NCBI RefSeq assembly: GCF_040548735.1
Contig: NZ_JBEPSD010000002.1
Location: 620,001 to 684,000, forward strand
Source of the DNA: Rhodanobacter soli
GTDB lineage: Bacteria; Pseudomonadota; Gammaproteobacteria; Xanthomonadales; Rhodanobacteraceae
Reading direction: 5' to 3'
Length of the DNA: 64,000 nt
Under the pieces are notes generated by a model, which was given only the letters and a program-made list of their open reading frames with translations, searched no databases and was not told where the DNA came from. This document shows, piece after piece, positions 31,393-38,054 of the stretch (position 1 is the first letter of the stretch; every line of letters starts with the position of its first letter). The position numbers and the translations under genes are program-made.

Positions 31393-31951
31393 TTCCTATT
31401 CCCCCTGTGGAATCTCCGAAGTGTATACCTGAGCATCTAAGTTGCGTCCCGGCACTCTTATCTGGGCATCGGGAAGAGACCTCCATCGTGGCTGATGATG
31501 TCGGCGAGTTGAAACTTGGCACTGCCGTACCCGCTCTCGGCAATGAACCCGTCGGGCCTACCAAGTCCTCAATACGGTTGTAGCCGAGGCAGTGCCATTC
31601 AGCTCTTGCCTTGGTGCTGACCAGTGAGACCAGGAATCGCGCCTCTTCCAGATCTCTCCCGAGCGTTGCCTAGCCCGTTCCGGGGGCGGCGAAGAGTAGC
31701 AGTCGCTCGGGATCGGGGCGGCTGCTCATGCGCGTGTGAGTATTATCAAGGGGTTTAGCCTCGACCTGCATGAGATCAGCGGGTCGTCGCCGCTCAGTAA
31801 GAGAAGCCTTGCCGGCTAGTGGTGACCTTGATGAAATGCCAATTTCGTGCATCGAGTGCTCACACCCTTTCGTGGTTTTTGTAGATGGCATCTGTAAAGT
31901 TCGCACAGGTTAGTCCATCCGGGCATTCTGAAAGAAACAGGGGGAGAACCC
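31393..31951. other. Divergent intergenic region of the island
   Basis: This 559-bp gap separates the minus-strand ParB-like/methyltransferase operon from the plus-strand unknown gene. Both genes have a similar leader, an AGGGGGA purine stretch shortly before the ATG. The region contains the decayed reading frame listed separately (31458-31729). No clear operator was recognised. Confidence 0.6.
31458..31729 (-). pseudogene. Decayed small gene with stop and frameshift
   Basis: Reading on the minus strand from ATG at 31729 gives MSSRPDPERLLLFAAPGTG then a TAG (31670-31672). The same frame continues as ATLGRDLEEARFLVSLVSTK and ARAEWHCLGYNRIEDLVG. A one-base shift then gives RPDGFIAESGYGSAKFQLAD, ending at a TAA at 31458. 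Amino-acid character looks protein-like across both breaks, suggesting the remains of a roughly 90-codon gene. I cannot name the family. Confidence 0.4.
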
Positions 31952-33283
31952 ATGCAACATCTGTCGGCTTATCTGATGGAAGCGCCCGACCTCTCGGATG
32001 AGGAAGGCAAGGCTCTCTACAAGCAACTTGAAGCAGCCGTCGACGAGTGGTTGAGAAAGAAGGGGATGAATGACCCAACGGCGGTGTCTTCGACCTTTGT
32101 CTCCAAGATGGGCGGTCAGCCGGGAATGGTGAGGCAGATTTATACTGCTAACGACCAAGGGGAACTTCGCGAGGTTTTTCTCGAAGAGCTCACTGACGAC
32201 GGGAACACCTTTCGAACAGCACTTCGCGTGGTCAGGTCGTCCCTCAGGACGGTCGTCTACATCACCCTTGCCGCCCGGAATGGTCACAGCGTGATTCGGC
32301 CTGGCTTCGTCGTTCCCCGGTGTCCGGAAATCGTCCACAAGATTCGGGAACTCCGAAATGATTGGCACTTGGGTGATACCAAGCTTGGCTCTAGCGGTGT
32401 GCGAGACATGCTTGATGAAGCCGATGGCATCGCGCTGGCAACGAGCATTTACTCTAATCGTCGCCGGATGCCTATCGTGGTGGTCTCGACGTTCGACGGG
32501 GATGAATACTGGCCCGGTCTTGCGAGGCAAGCGGCCCGCGACCTCGATGCGCTCGCCACGGTGTATCGCTTAGGTGAAGATGCAAGTTGGGGCCTCACTG
32601 ACGAGGTAGGAAAGAAGCTCTCGTGCTACAGCGGAGCGGTCCGTCTTTATTGGCCACCCATTCGGGATGGCGAGGACGTCCGCATAACCGGCCGGGTGTG
32701 GACAGCGGCCCGCCTGGACTTCATGGACAGGGACGGCAAAGGGTTCGACCGACTGCGTAGCGATATTCGAATGCTGGTCATGAGTGCAGCCGCAGTAGGC
32801 GTGGAGCCGCCGTTCGAAATTGGGGAGATTCGAACCTACCGAGCCCGTATGCGCATGCAAGAGCTTGAGCAGCGGGGTCAGTCGGCCGCAAAAGAATTGG
32901 AGATTGCCAAAGCCTTCTATGACGAAAATGCCGACCTGAGGGAAGAGGTCGAAGCGCTACGGCAGGTTATTGCTCAGATGAAGGGGGGCTATCAGCCGCA
33001 CCCAGAGGATGTGGAAGCCGAAGAGGACGTGGAGGCTGATGCTGAGGAAGACTTTCCCGCGCCCGTACCAGGCGACATCCGCTTTTATAAGAAGACGTAC
33101 GCAACGCCGAAATATGACGTGATGGTGCGGCGGGGAGACTGCGGCCACGACAACTGGCAGCCAGCGCACAGCGCTGACAAAGCATGGAAGGGAATCAAGC
33201 GCCTGGAAGGGCGGGATGACTGGTCACTTGTGAATCACTGCGCAACCTGCGAGGGCGGTGGGATGTGGAGGGTGAGGTGGTAG
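31952..33283 (+). CDS. Unrecognised 443-aa island protein
   Basis: I do not recognise this family. The N-terminal half (1-280) looks globular, with strands such as TALRVVRSSLRTVVYITLAA and RRMPIVVVSTF, and the sequence CYSGAVRLYWPP near 231-242. A coiled coil follows (about 295-345, LEQRGQSAAKELEIAKAF then EEVEALRQVIAQMK), then an acidic run (EDVEAEEDVEADAEEDF, about 350-368). The C-terminal part has Cys/His pairs (CGHDNWQPAH and NHCATCEGG) that could bind zinc. A good GGGGGAG ribosome site precedes the ATG. It is divergent from the ParB-like/methyltransferase pair, which suggests a shared system but does not prove it. Confidence 0.72.
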   Translation: MQHLSAYLMEAPDLSDEEGKALYKQLEAAVDEWLRKKGMNDPTAVSSTFVSKMGGQPGMVRQIYTANDQGELREVFLEELTDDGNTFRTALRVVRSSLRTVVYITLAARNGHSVIRPGFVVPRCPEIVHKIRELRNDWHLGDTKLGSSGVRDMLDEADGIALATSIYSNRRRMPIVVVSTFDGDEYWPGLARQAARDLDALATVYRLGEDASWGLTDEVGKKLSCYSGAVRLYWPPIRDGEDVRITGRVWTAARLDFMDRDGKGFDRLRSDIRMLVMSAAAVGVEPPFEIGEIRTYRARMRMQELEQRGQSAAKELEIAKAFYDENADLREEVEALRQVIAQMKGGYQPHPEDVEAEEDVEADAEEDFPAPVPGDIRFYKKTYATPKYDVMVRRGDCGHDNWQPAHSADKAWKGIKRLEGRDDWSLVNHCATCEGGGMWRVRW

Positions 33284-34191
33284 ATCATCGGTAGGGGCAG
33301 CTTTGCGTCGTGATGGTTGCCCCGCCGAATCCTACCTAGCCCCGATTCTTCAGATCCGCGCTATCGGCCCAGATCTGCGGGACACAGGAACATCGGCGCC
33401 CCCATCGACGCCGATACCCCAACCATCCCCGCCGACAAAAATCCTCCCGGCGGGGATATCCAGCGACCCGGCGCCGACCAAATTTCACTCGGCGGGGGCA
33501 TTCGGATACTCGACGTGGATGTCTGGATACTCCGGCGGGGATATCCGCCACTCGATGCCGACTGAAATGCCGTCGACGGGGACGTCCCGATACACGGTGT
33601 CGATCGAAATCCAGTCGGCGGTGACATTCAGATACTCGGCCGGGATGTGCGGCTACTCAACGCCGACTGAAATTCAATCGACGCCGATACGCCGCCCGGT
33701 CAAACCAGATTCGTACTGGCCCTCGCGCGAGGCCTGATGCCGTGCCCCGAACGCCCCTCTGTGCGCACCTTTCTTGGCCGCAAAGGCTAAGCGGGTCAGA
33801 GCCACTTACAATTTTTTGCGGCGATGTGACGGGCTGGATTTTCGTGTCGCCGACAGCGTGGGAGTGACCGGACCGCCCAGGCAACGGAACGCCCACAAGA
33901 ACGAGGCCTGGTCCACTTCCACGCCTCCAACGTCCAACTCCGGTCCCGCCTGCCAAGGCGCAAATAGATACGAAGAGACCGGCGCCGGCATGCCCAGGAT
34001 GCCGGCGAAGCGGAGCGCGGTGTGACGTCATGCTGCACCACGGTGCTGGTGACGAATGCGTTGCGAATGGCGAAGCCGTCGCCAGCTGGGTGGCTCCACG
34101 TCCGCAACTTCTTGACGGGCCTTTCCCGGCAGTTCGGGCAGGAGTAGGTTGCGGCGCTGGGGCCAATGGGGCCAATTCGAGGGGAGTGCAG
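33284..34191. other. Gene-poor segment before the TonB receptor
   Basis: This 908-bp stretch holds the 21-bp minisatellite (33407-33700), a REP-like hairpin with 9-bp arms (33983-33991 and 33999-34007), and otherwise no gene I can support. Minus-strand frames at 33800-34150 read fragments such as YSCPNCRERPVKKLRTWSH and MPAPVSSYLFAPWQAGPELD in different frames. These might be remnants of a broken gene. Confidence 0.5.
33407..33700. repeat. 21-bp tandem minisatellite, 14 diverged units
   Basis: Fourteen units of exactly 21 bp run without gaps from 33407. Most units end in (A/T)ACTC, CACTC or a TC variant. They fall into two alternating types, one containing GGCGGGGATATCC and one containing GCCGACTGAAAT. 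Clear examples are the units at 33491-33511, 33512-33532, 33533-33553, 33617-33637 and 33659-33679. As 21 is a multiple of three, several frames stay open and give heptapeptide repeats (for example AGAFGYS, TWMSGYS, GGDIRHS on the plus strand). No start codon with a ribosome site supports translation. Confidence 0.8.
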
Positions 34192-36855
34192 ATGCCTAAT
34201 CAAACGGGTGTCAACGTGGTGCTTATGCGTGCGGTGCGCACAGCGCTTGCCGCTGCGGCGCTGGTGGCATGGTCGGCACAGGCGCAGGATCCGGGGGCGG
34301 CGGACAGCGGGCAGGCCACGACCAGCCAGGCGACCAAGGCGCAGGGACAGAAGGATGCGGCGAAGAGCAAAGCGATCACCAACCTGCAGCAGGTTGTGGT
34401 GACCGGCACGCACCGGGCCGGCCTGTCGCCAACCGAATCCATTTCGCCGATCGACGCGTTCAGCGGCAGCCAGATCGCGAACCAGCCCTCGGCGGACCTC
34501 ACCGATGCGCTGACCAATATCGTGCCGTCGCTGACTACCCAGCGCTTTCCCATCGCCGACGGCACGTCGTTCGTGCGGCCGGTGTCATTGCGCAACCTGT
34601 CACCCGACCAGACCCTGGTGCTGGTCGATGGCGTGCGCTTCCATCGTTCGGCGCTGGTCAACCTGCAGATCGATCCGCTCGGCACCTTCAACCAGGGCGC
34701 GCAGGCGGTCGATTTCTCGGTGTTTCCGTCCAACGCGATCGAGCGCGTCGAGGTGCTGCGCGACGGTGCCTCGGTGTTGTACGGATCGGATGCGATCGCC
34801 GGCGTGGTCAACGTGATCCTCAAGAAGGCTCCCAAGGGGGTGACGGTGAGCGCGGAGTTGGGCAAGTACGGCAAGGACGACGGCGCCCTGCGGCGTTACG
34901 ATGCCGATGCGGGCCTCCCGCTCGGAGCCGACGGCTTCGTGCACGTGAGTGCCGAGCGCGAAACCACCGACCCCACTTCGCGCGGCGTTCCGCAAGGGGG
35001 CGCGGCGGCCGTGGCCGCGGTGGTGGGCGCGAACCAAGTGCCGTACGACGGCCTCGGCCAGCGCTGGGGCGACCCGCAGACCAAGACGAACAAGCTCTTC
35101 GTCAACGCGGGCCTGCCGCTGGCCGGCGACGTGCAGCTCTACGGCTATGGCAACTTCATGGACAAGAAGGTCCTGTCGAGCTTCTTCTACCGCAGCCCGG
35201 TGCTGCCGCCGCAATACGGCGTCGCCGGCCGCTCCACGCTGGTCAGCTACGCCGACGGCACCCTGACGCCAGCGGACGCGCCGCAGTCGCTGGTGGACAG
35301 CATCGTCGCCGGCGGCGGCAACCCGGCGAATTACCTGACGGCCAACGCGGCGAGCCCGAGTGGCTGGATGCTGCTCAATCCGATCTATACGAAGTTCCCA
35401 GGCGGCTACAGCCCGCTGTTCGGCGCCGACATCGCCGACCACCAGTTGGTCGGCGGCGTGCGTGGCGGTGGGCAGAGCAACTTTCAGTGGGATGCGCACT
35501 ACCGCACCGGCAGCAACGAGGTCGACTACCGGCTGCAGGGTTCGATCAACCCGAGCCTGGGCAGCCTTTCGCCCACCAGCTTTCACCCCGGCAAGCTGAC
35601 CCAGCGCGAGCAGGGCGCCGGTGCGGATTTCGTCCGCTCATTCGACAACTCGCCGCTCACGCTCGCCTTCGGCGCGCAGTGGCGCCAGGAAACCTACATC
35701 ATCCACCAGGGCGACCCCGGCTCGACCGAGGTGGGGCCGACCGCGTCGGTGTTCGGTGTGGGTTCGGACGCCTTCCAGGGCTTTCCGACCAACGCTGCCG
35801 GGAGGTTCACGCAGAACAGCGACTCCGCCTACTTCGATGCCGAGACGAACCTCAACGACAAATGGTCGGGTGCGGCGGCGGTGCGCTACGAGCATGCGAA
35901 CGGCTATGGCTCCAAGGTGGTGTACAAGCTTTCCAGCCGCTATGCGTTCACCGACACGTTCGCGCTGCGCGGTACCTACAATACCGGCTTCCGCACGCCG
36001 ACCCCGGGCCAGGCCAACACGCTGAACATCACCACCACGGCGAACGCCCAGGGCGGCTTGATCCCCAGCGGCACCTATCCGGTGGACAACCCGGTGGCAC
36101 GCGCGCTCGGTTCGGCACCGCTGCAGACCGAGACATCGAAGAGCCTGTCCGTCGGCGCCGTGTGGACGCCGGCCGACAACGTCACGACGAGCCTGGACTA
36201 TTACCGGATCAAGATCGACAACCGCATTGGCCTGGTCAGCAAGACCGTGACCCAGGCCACCGTCGACCAGCTCGCCGCCGGCGGCTACCCGAATGCGCAA
36301 TTGCTGCTCGGCAGCGACGCCAGCTATTTCGGCAATGCGTTCGGCTCCCATGTCCACGGCATCGACTTCGTGGTCGACACGTTGCACCAACTGGGCAACG
36401 GCAAGCTCAACATCGACTTCCGCTACAACCGCAATACGCAGGACGTGGTCAAGGTCAAACCGGACACGCTCAACAACGATTTCGTGTACGACCTTGAACA
36501 CCAGGTACCCAAGAGCCGGTCGGTGCTCAGCTTCGACTACGGGTTGCACCGGTTCGACGCCATCGCTCGGATCAACCATTACGGCGGCTGGAGCACCACG
36601 GTCGGTTTGTTCGGCAGCAACAACCCGCCGGACGACGTGGATCACTACAGCGGCAAGACGCTGCTCGACCTGGAGGCACGCTTCAAATTCAACGACACCT
36701 TCTCGGTGGCTGTCGGAGGCAACAACGTCTTCAACACCCACCCGGGCAAGGAGCAGAACGGCACGCTGCAATTCCTTGGCGTCAAGTACGCGCTTACCTC
36801 GCCGTTCGGTTTCAACGGCGCCTTCTGGTACGCGCGCGTGACGGCCAGCTTCTGA
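34192..36855 (+). CDS. TonB-dependent outer membrane receptor
   Basis: The 887-aa protein is a TonB-dependent transporter. A signal sequence (about 1-31, with cleavage near AQA) is followed by a Gln/Thr/Lys-rich linker and a TonB box-like QQVVVTGTH (about 65-73). The plug domain carries IVPSLTTQRFP, LRNLSPDQTLVLVDGVRFHRSA and ERVEVLRDGASVLYGSDAIAGVVNVILKK. A 22-strand-type barrel ends in a C-terminal aromatic (ARVTASF). Substrate is unknown; the group imports siderophores, vitamins or sugars. The ATG at 34192 follows GGGGAGTG, and an upstream extension of the frame is disregarded. A strong terminator hairpin follows. Confidence 0.92.
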   Translation: MPNQTGVNVVLMRAVRTALAAAALVAWSAQAQDPGAADSGQATTSQATKAQGQKDAAKSKAITNLQQVVVTGTHRAGLSPTESISPIDAFSGSQIANQPSADLTDALTNIVPSLTTQRFPIADGTSFVRPVSLRNLSPDQTLVLVDGVRFHRSALVNLQIDPLGTFNQGAQAVDFSVFPSNAIERVEVLRDGASVLYGSDAIAGVVNVILKKAPKGVTVSAELGKYGKDDGALRRYDADAGLPLGADGFVHVSAERETTDPTSRGVPQGGAAAVAAVVGANQVPYDGLGQRWGDPQTKTNKLFVNAGLPLAGDVQLYGYGNFMDKKVLSSFFYRSPVLPPQYGVAGRSTLVSYADGTLTPADAPQSLVDSIVAGGGNPANYLTANAASPSGWMLLNPIYTKFPGGYSPLFGADIADHQLVGGVRGGGQSNFQWDAHYRTGSNEVDYRLQGSINPSLGSLSPTSFHPGKLTQREQGAGADFVRSFDNSPLTLAFGAQWRQETYIIHQGDPGSTEVGPTASVFGVGSDAFQGFPTNAAGRFTQNSDSAYFDAETNLNDKWSGAAAVRYEHANGYGSKVVYKLSSRYAFTDTFALRGTYNTGFRTPTPGQANTLNITTTANAQGGLIPSGTYPVDNPVARALGSAPLQTETSKSLSVGAVWTPADNVTTSLDYYRIKIDNRIGLVSKTVTQATVDQLAAGGYPNAQLLLGSDASYFGNAFGSHVHGIDFVVDTLHQLGNGKLNIDFRYNRNTQDVVKVKPDTLNNDFVYDLEHQVPKSRSVLSFDYGLHRFDAIARINHYGGWSTTVGLFGSNNPPDDVDHYSGKTLLDLEARFKFNDTFSVAVGGNNVFNTHPGKEQNGTLQFLGVKYALTSPFGFNGAFWYARVTASF

Positions 36856-36875
36856 CCGGCCGTCGCCATGCTAGA

Positions 36876-36905
36876 CCGTCTCCCCGGGCGTACCCGGGGA
36901 GACGG
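36876..36905 (+). terminator. Terminator hairpin after the TonB receptor
   Basis: A perfect 13-bp GC-rich stem (36876-36888 with 36893-36905) with a CGTA loop lies 20 bp after the receptor stop. There is no T-run. Confidence 0.65.
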
Positions 36906-36910
36906 CAGAT

Positions 36911-36997
36911 TCAGCCGCGGACCTCCATCCACAGCACGAGGCGGTCGAGAACGAAGAGGACGACCACCGCCAGCGTGGCCAGGCCGTGATGGCCCGA
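36911..36997 (-). pseudogene. Truncated 3' end of a membrane-protein gene
   Basis: On the minus strand a frame ending in TGA at 36911 reads SGHHGLATLAVVVLFVLDRL, then VLWMEVRG. This is a typical last transmembrane helix plus amphipathic tail of an inner-membrane protein. It has no upstream start: the frame breaks at the GGGGACAGAGG motif near 37000. This suggests a gene cut by an insertion or deletion. The family is not known. Confidence 0.4.
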
Positions 36998-37232
36998 ATA
37001 AGGGGACAGAGGCAATTAAATCCGGATACCCTGATCCTGCGCTGGTCGGGTCAGCGTCTCCCCCATTCTGAGTAGCACGAAGCTTTTAGAGTCCGATACG
37101 CATAGTCCAGTCCTTCCAGCAGCGCGCAAAGCGTGATGCCGAAGCAAGCCGCCGGTCGGGTCTCGTCTGGCGCGAAAAAAATACGCCATCATCCGGGCTT
37201 GGCAGTCTTGTCCCGGTTCGTAAGTCATCGAG

Positions 37233-38054
37233 TTAACGAGGCAAGCTGGCCAAGTGGAGCAGTACGCCAGCCAGACTCTTCAGGTCCTGGCTGTTGTGTG
37301 CCAACACCCGCCTCAGATTCAGTGCGGACCCTCCGCGTAGATAGCTGAGCCAGGCGGCGGGGGCCTCTGAGCCCGGCAAGTCGTCTTCCCGCACCACGCC
37401 GAGCAGTTCGCGCTCGGCCGTAGCCAGGCGACAGTTTTCCCACACGCCCTTCCAGTGCCGGCGTACAGGATGGAGCAGATCCAGATGGCCCAGTCCGGAC
37501 AACGGATCCGGCAATCGGGCCAGGCGGAAGCGGGTTTTCAGCAGCGGTGAGTCGTAGCACTTGCCGTTGTAGCTGACGAGCACGGTGTCGGGCTGCAGCC
37601 ACTGGGCAAAGGTTCGCAGCATCGCGGTTTCGGCGCCCATCGTGGTGGTGGTCAGCTGGCGCAGGCGGAAATGTCCGTCGGCCAGCCAGTCCGCGGCCCC
37701 GATCATCCACGCCCGCGTGCCAGTGCCTCCGGCCAGACCCGTTGTTTCGGTGTCGAAGTGCAGCAGGCGGCTGTGGGCGACGGGCTCGTCCCACCGCGCA
37801 AAGGTGGTGTCGATCAACGGGGTAGGGCATCCCCAATCCACGATCGCCTCGGTGAGGAACAGCCCGGGTGCGATCTCGATTCCGGGCACCATGCGATCAC
37901 TGGATAGAGCGCGCCGCGCCATGCCCTGCATGCGCGAGTGCCCGTGGATCAGTCGGAGCACGTCAGGCGAAAGGGTGGGTTTTGGCGGAGCCACCGGCAT
38001 CTGTTGACCTGACTGCGTACGCAGTTGCCGCAACCGCGCAGCCAACGCGCTCAC
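37233..38054 (-). CDS. mrfB: MrfB-type (YprB) ribonuclease H-like exonuclease
   Basis: The 273-aa product has an RNase H-like (RNase_H_2) DEDD exonuclease fold. Acidic residues are visible at D101 and E103 (HFDTETTG), D178 (SYNGKCYDSP) and D257 (HNSQDL). It overlaps the mrfA stop by 4 bp. In Bacillus subtilis the homologous pair MrfA (YprA helicase) and MrfB (YprB nuclease) excises mitomycin-C-type DNA damage. Here the N-terminal 95 residues are less conserved. The pairing and motif set make the assignment good, though no function has been shown for this clade. Confidence 0.85.
   Translation of the reverse strand: MSALAARLRQLRTQSGQQMPVAPPKPTLSPDVLRLIHGHSRMQGMARRALSSDRMVPGIEIAPGLFLTEAIVDWGCPTPLIDTTFARWDEPVAHSRLLHFDTETTGLAGGTGTRAWMIGAADWLADGHFRLRQLTTTTMGAETAMLRTFAQWLQPDTVLVSYNGKCYDSPLLKTRFRLARLPDPLSGLGHLDLLHPVRRHWKGVWENCRLATAERELLGVVREDDLPGSEAPAAWLSYLRGGSALNLRRVLAHNSQDLKSLAGVLLHLASLPR

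Larger units (their letters stand above)
28912..34000. mobile_element. Candidate genomic island at tRNA-Ser
   Basis: DNA downstream of the tRNA-Ser is visibly poorer in GC than both sides. It carries accessory genes (adenine methyltransferase, ParB/Srx-like protein, an unknown protein), a decayed gene and a minisatellite. The right edge is uncertain, somewhere between 33300 and 37230. No integrase, transposase or repeated tRNA 3' end was found, so this may be a remnant or the integrase may have been lost. Confidence 0.5.
36856..37232. other. Intergenic region between receptor and mrfB
   Basis: Apart from the terminator and the truncated frame listed separately, this 377-bp segment contains AAGGGGACAGAGGCAATTAA (about 36999-37018), a motif type often seen beside transposase-linked repeats. 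An AT-rich stretch at about 37175-37190 follows. No complete gene was found. Confidence 0.5.

Noticed and set aside
33407..33700. CRISPR array
   Set aside because: Units are contiguous 21-mers with no unique spacers between identical repeats, and no cas genes are nearby.
33303..33737. Plus-strand frame of heptapeptide repeats across the minisatellite
   Set aside because: It begins with TTG, has no ribosome site, and is open only because the 21-bp period preserves frame; other frames are also open.
33796..34175. Minus-strand frames with YSCPNCRERPVKKLRTWSH and SSYLFAPWQAGPELD
   Set aside because: The protein-like pieces lie in different frames without start or ribosome site. They could be a broken gene, but I cannot join them convincingly.
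28912..37232. A second copy of the tRNA-Ser 3' end as an attachment site
   Set aside because: I looked for GGTTCGAATCCCACTCTC downstream and found no repeat within the accessory region.
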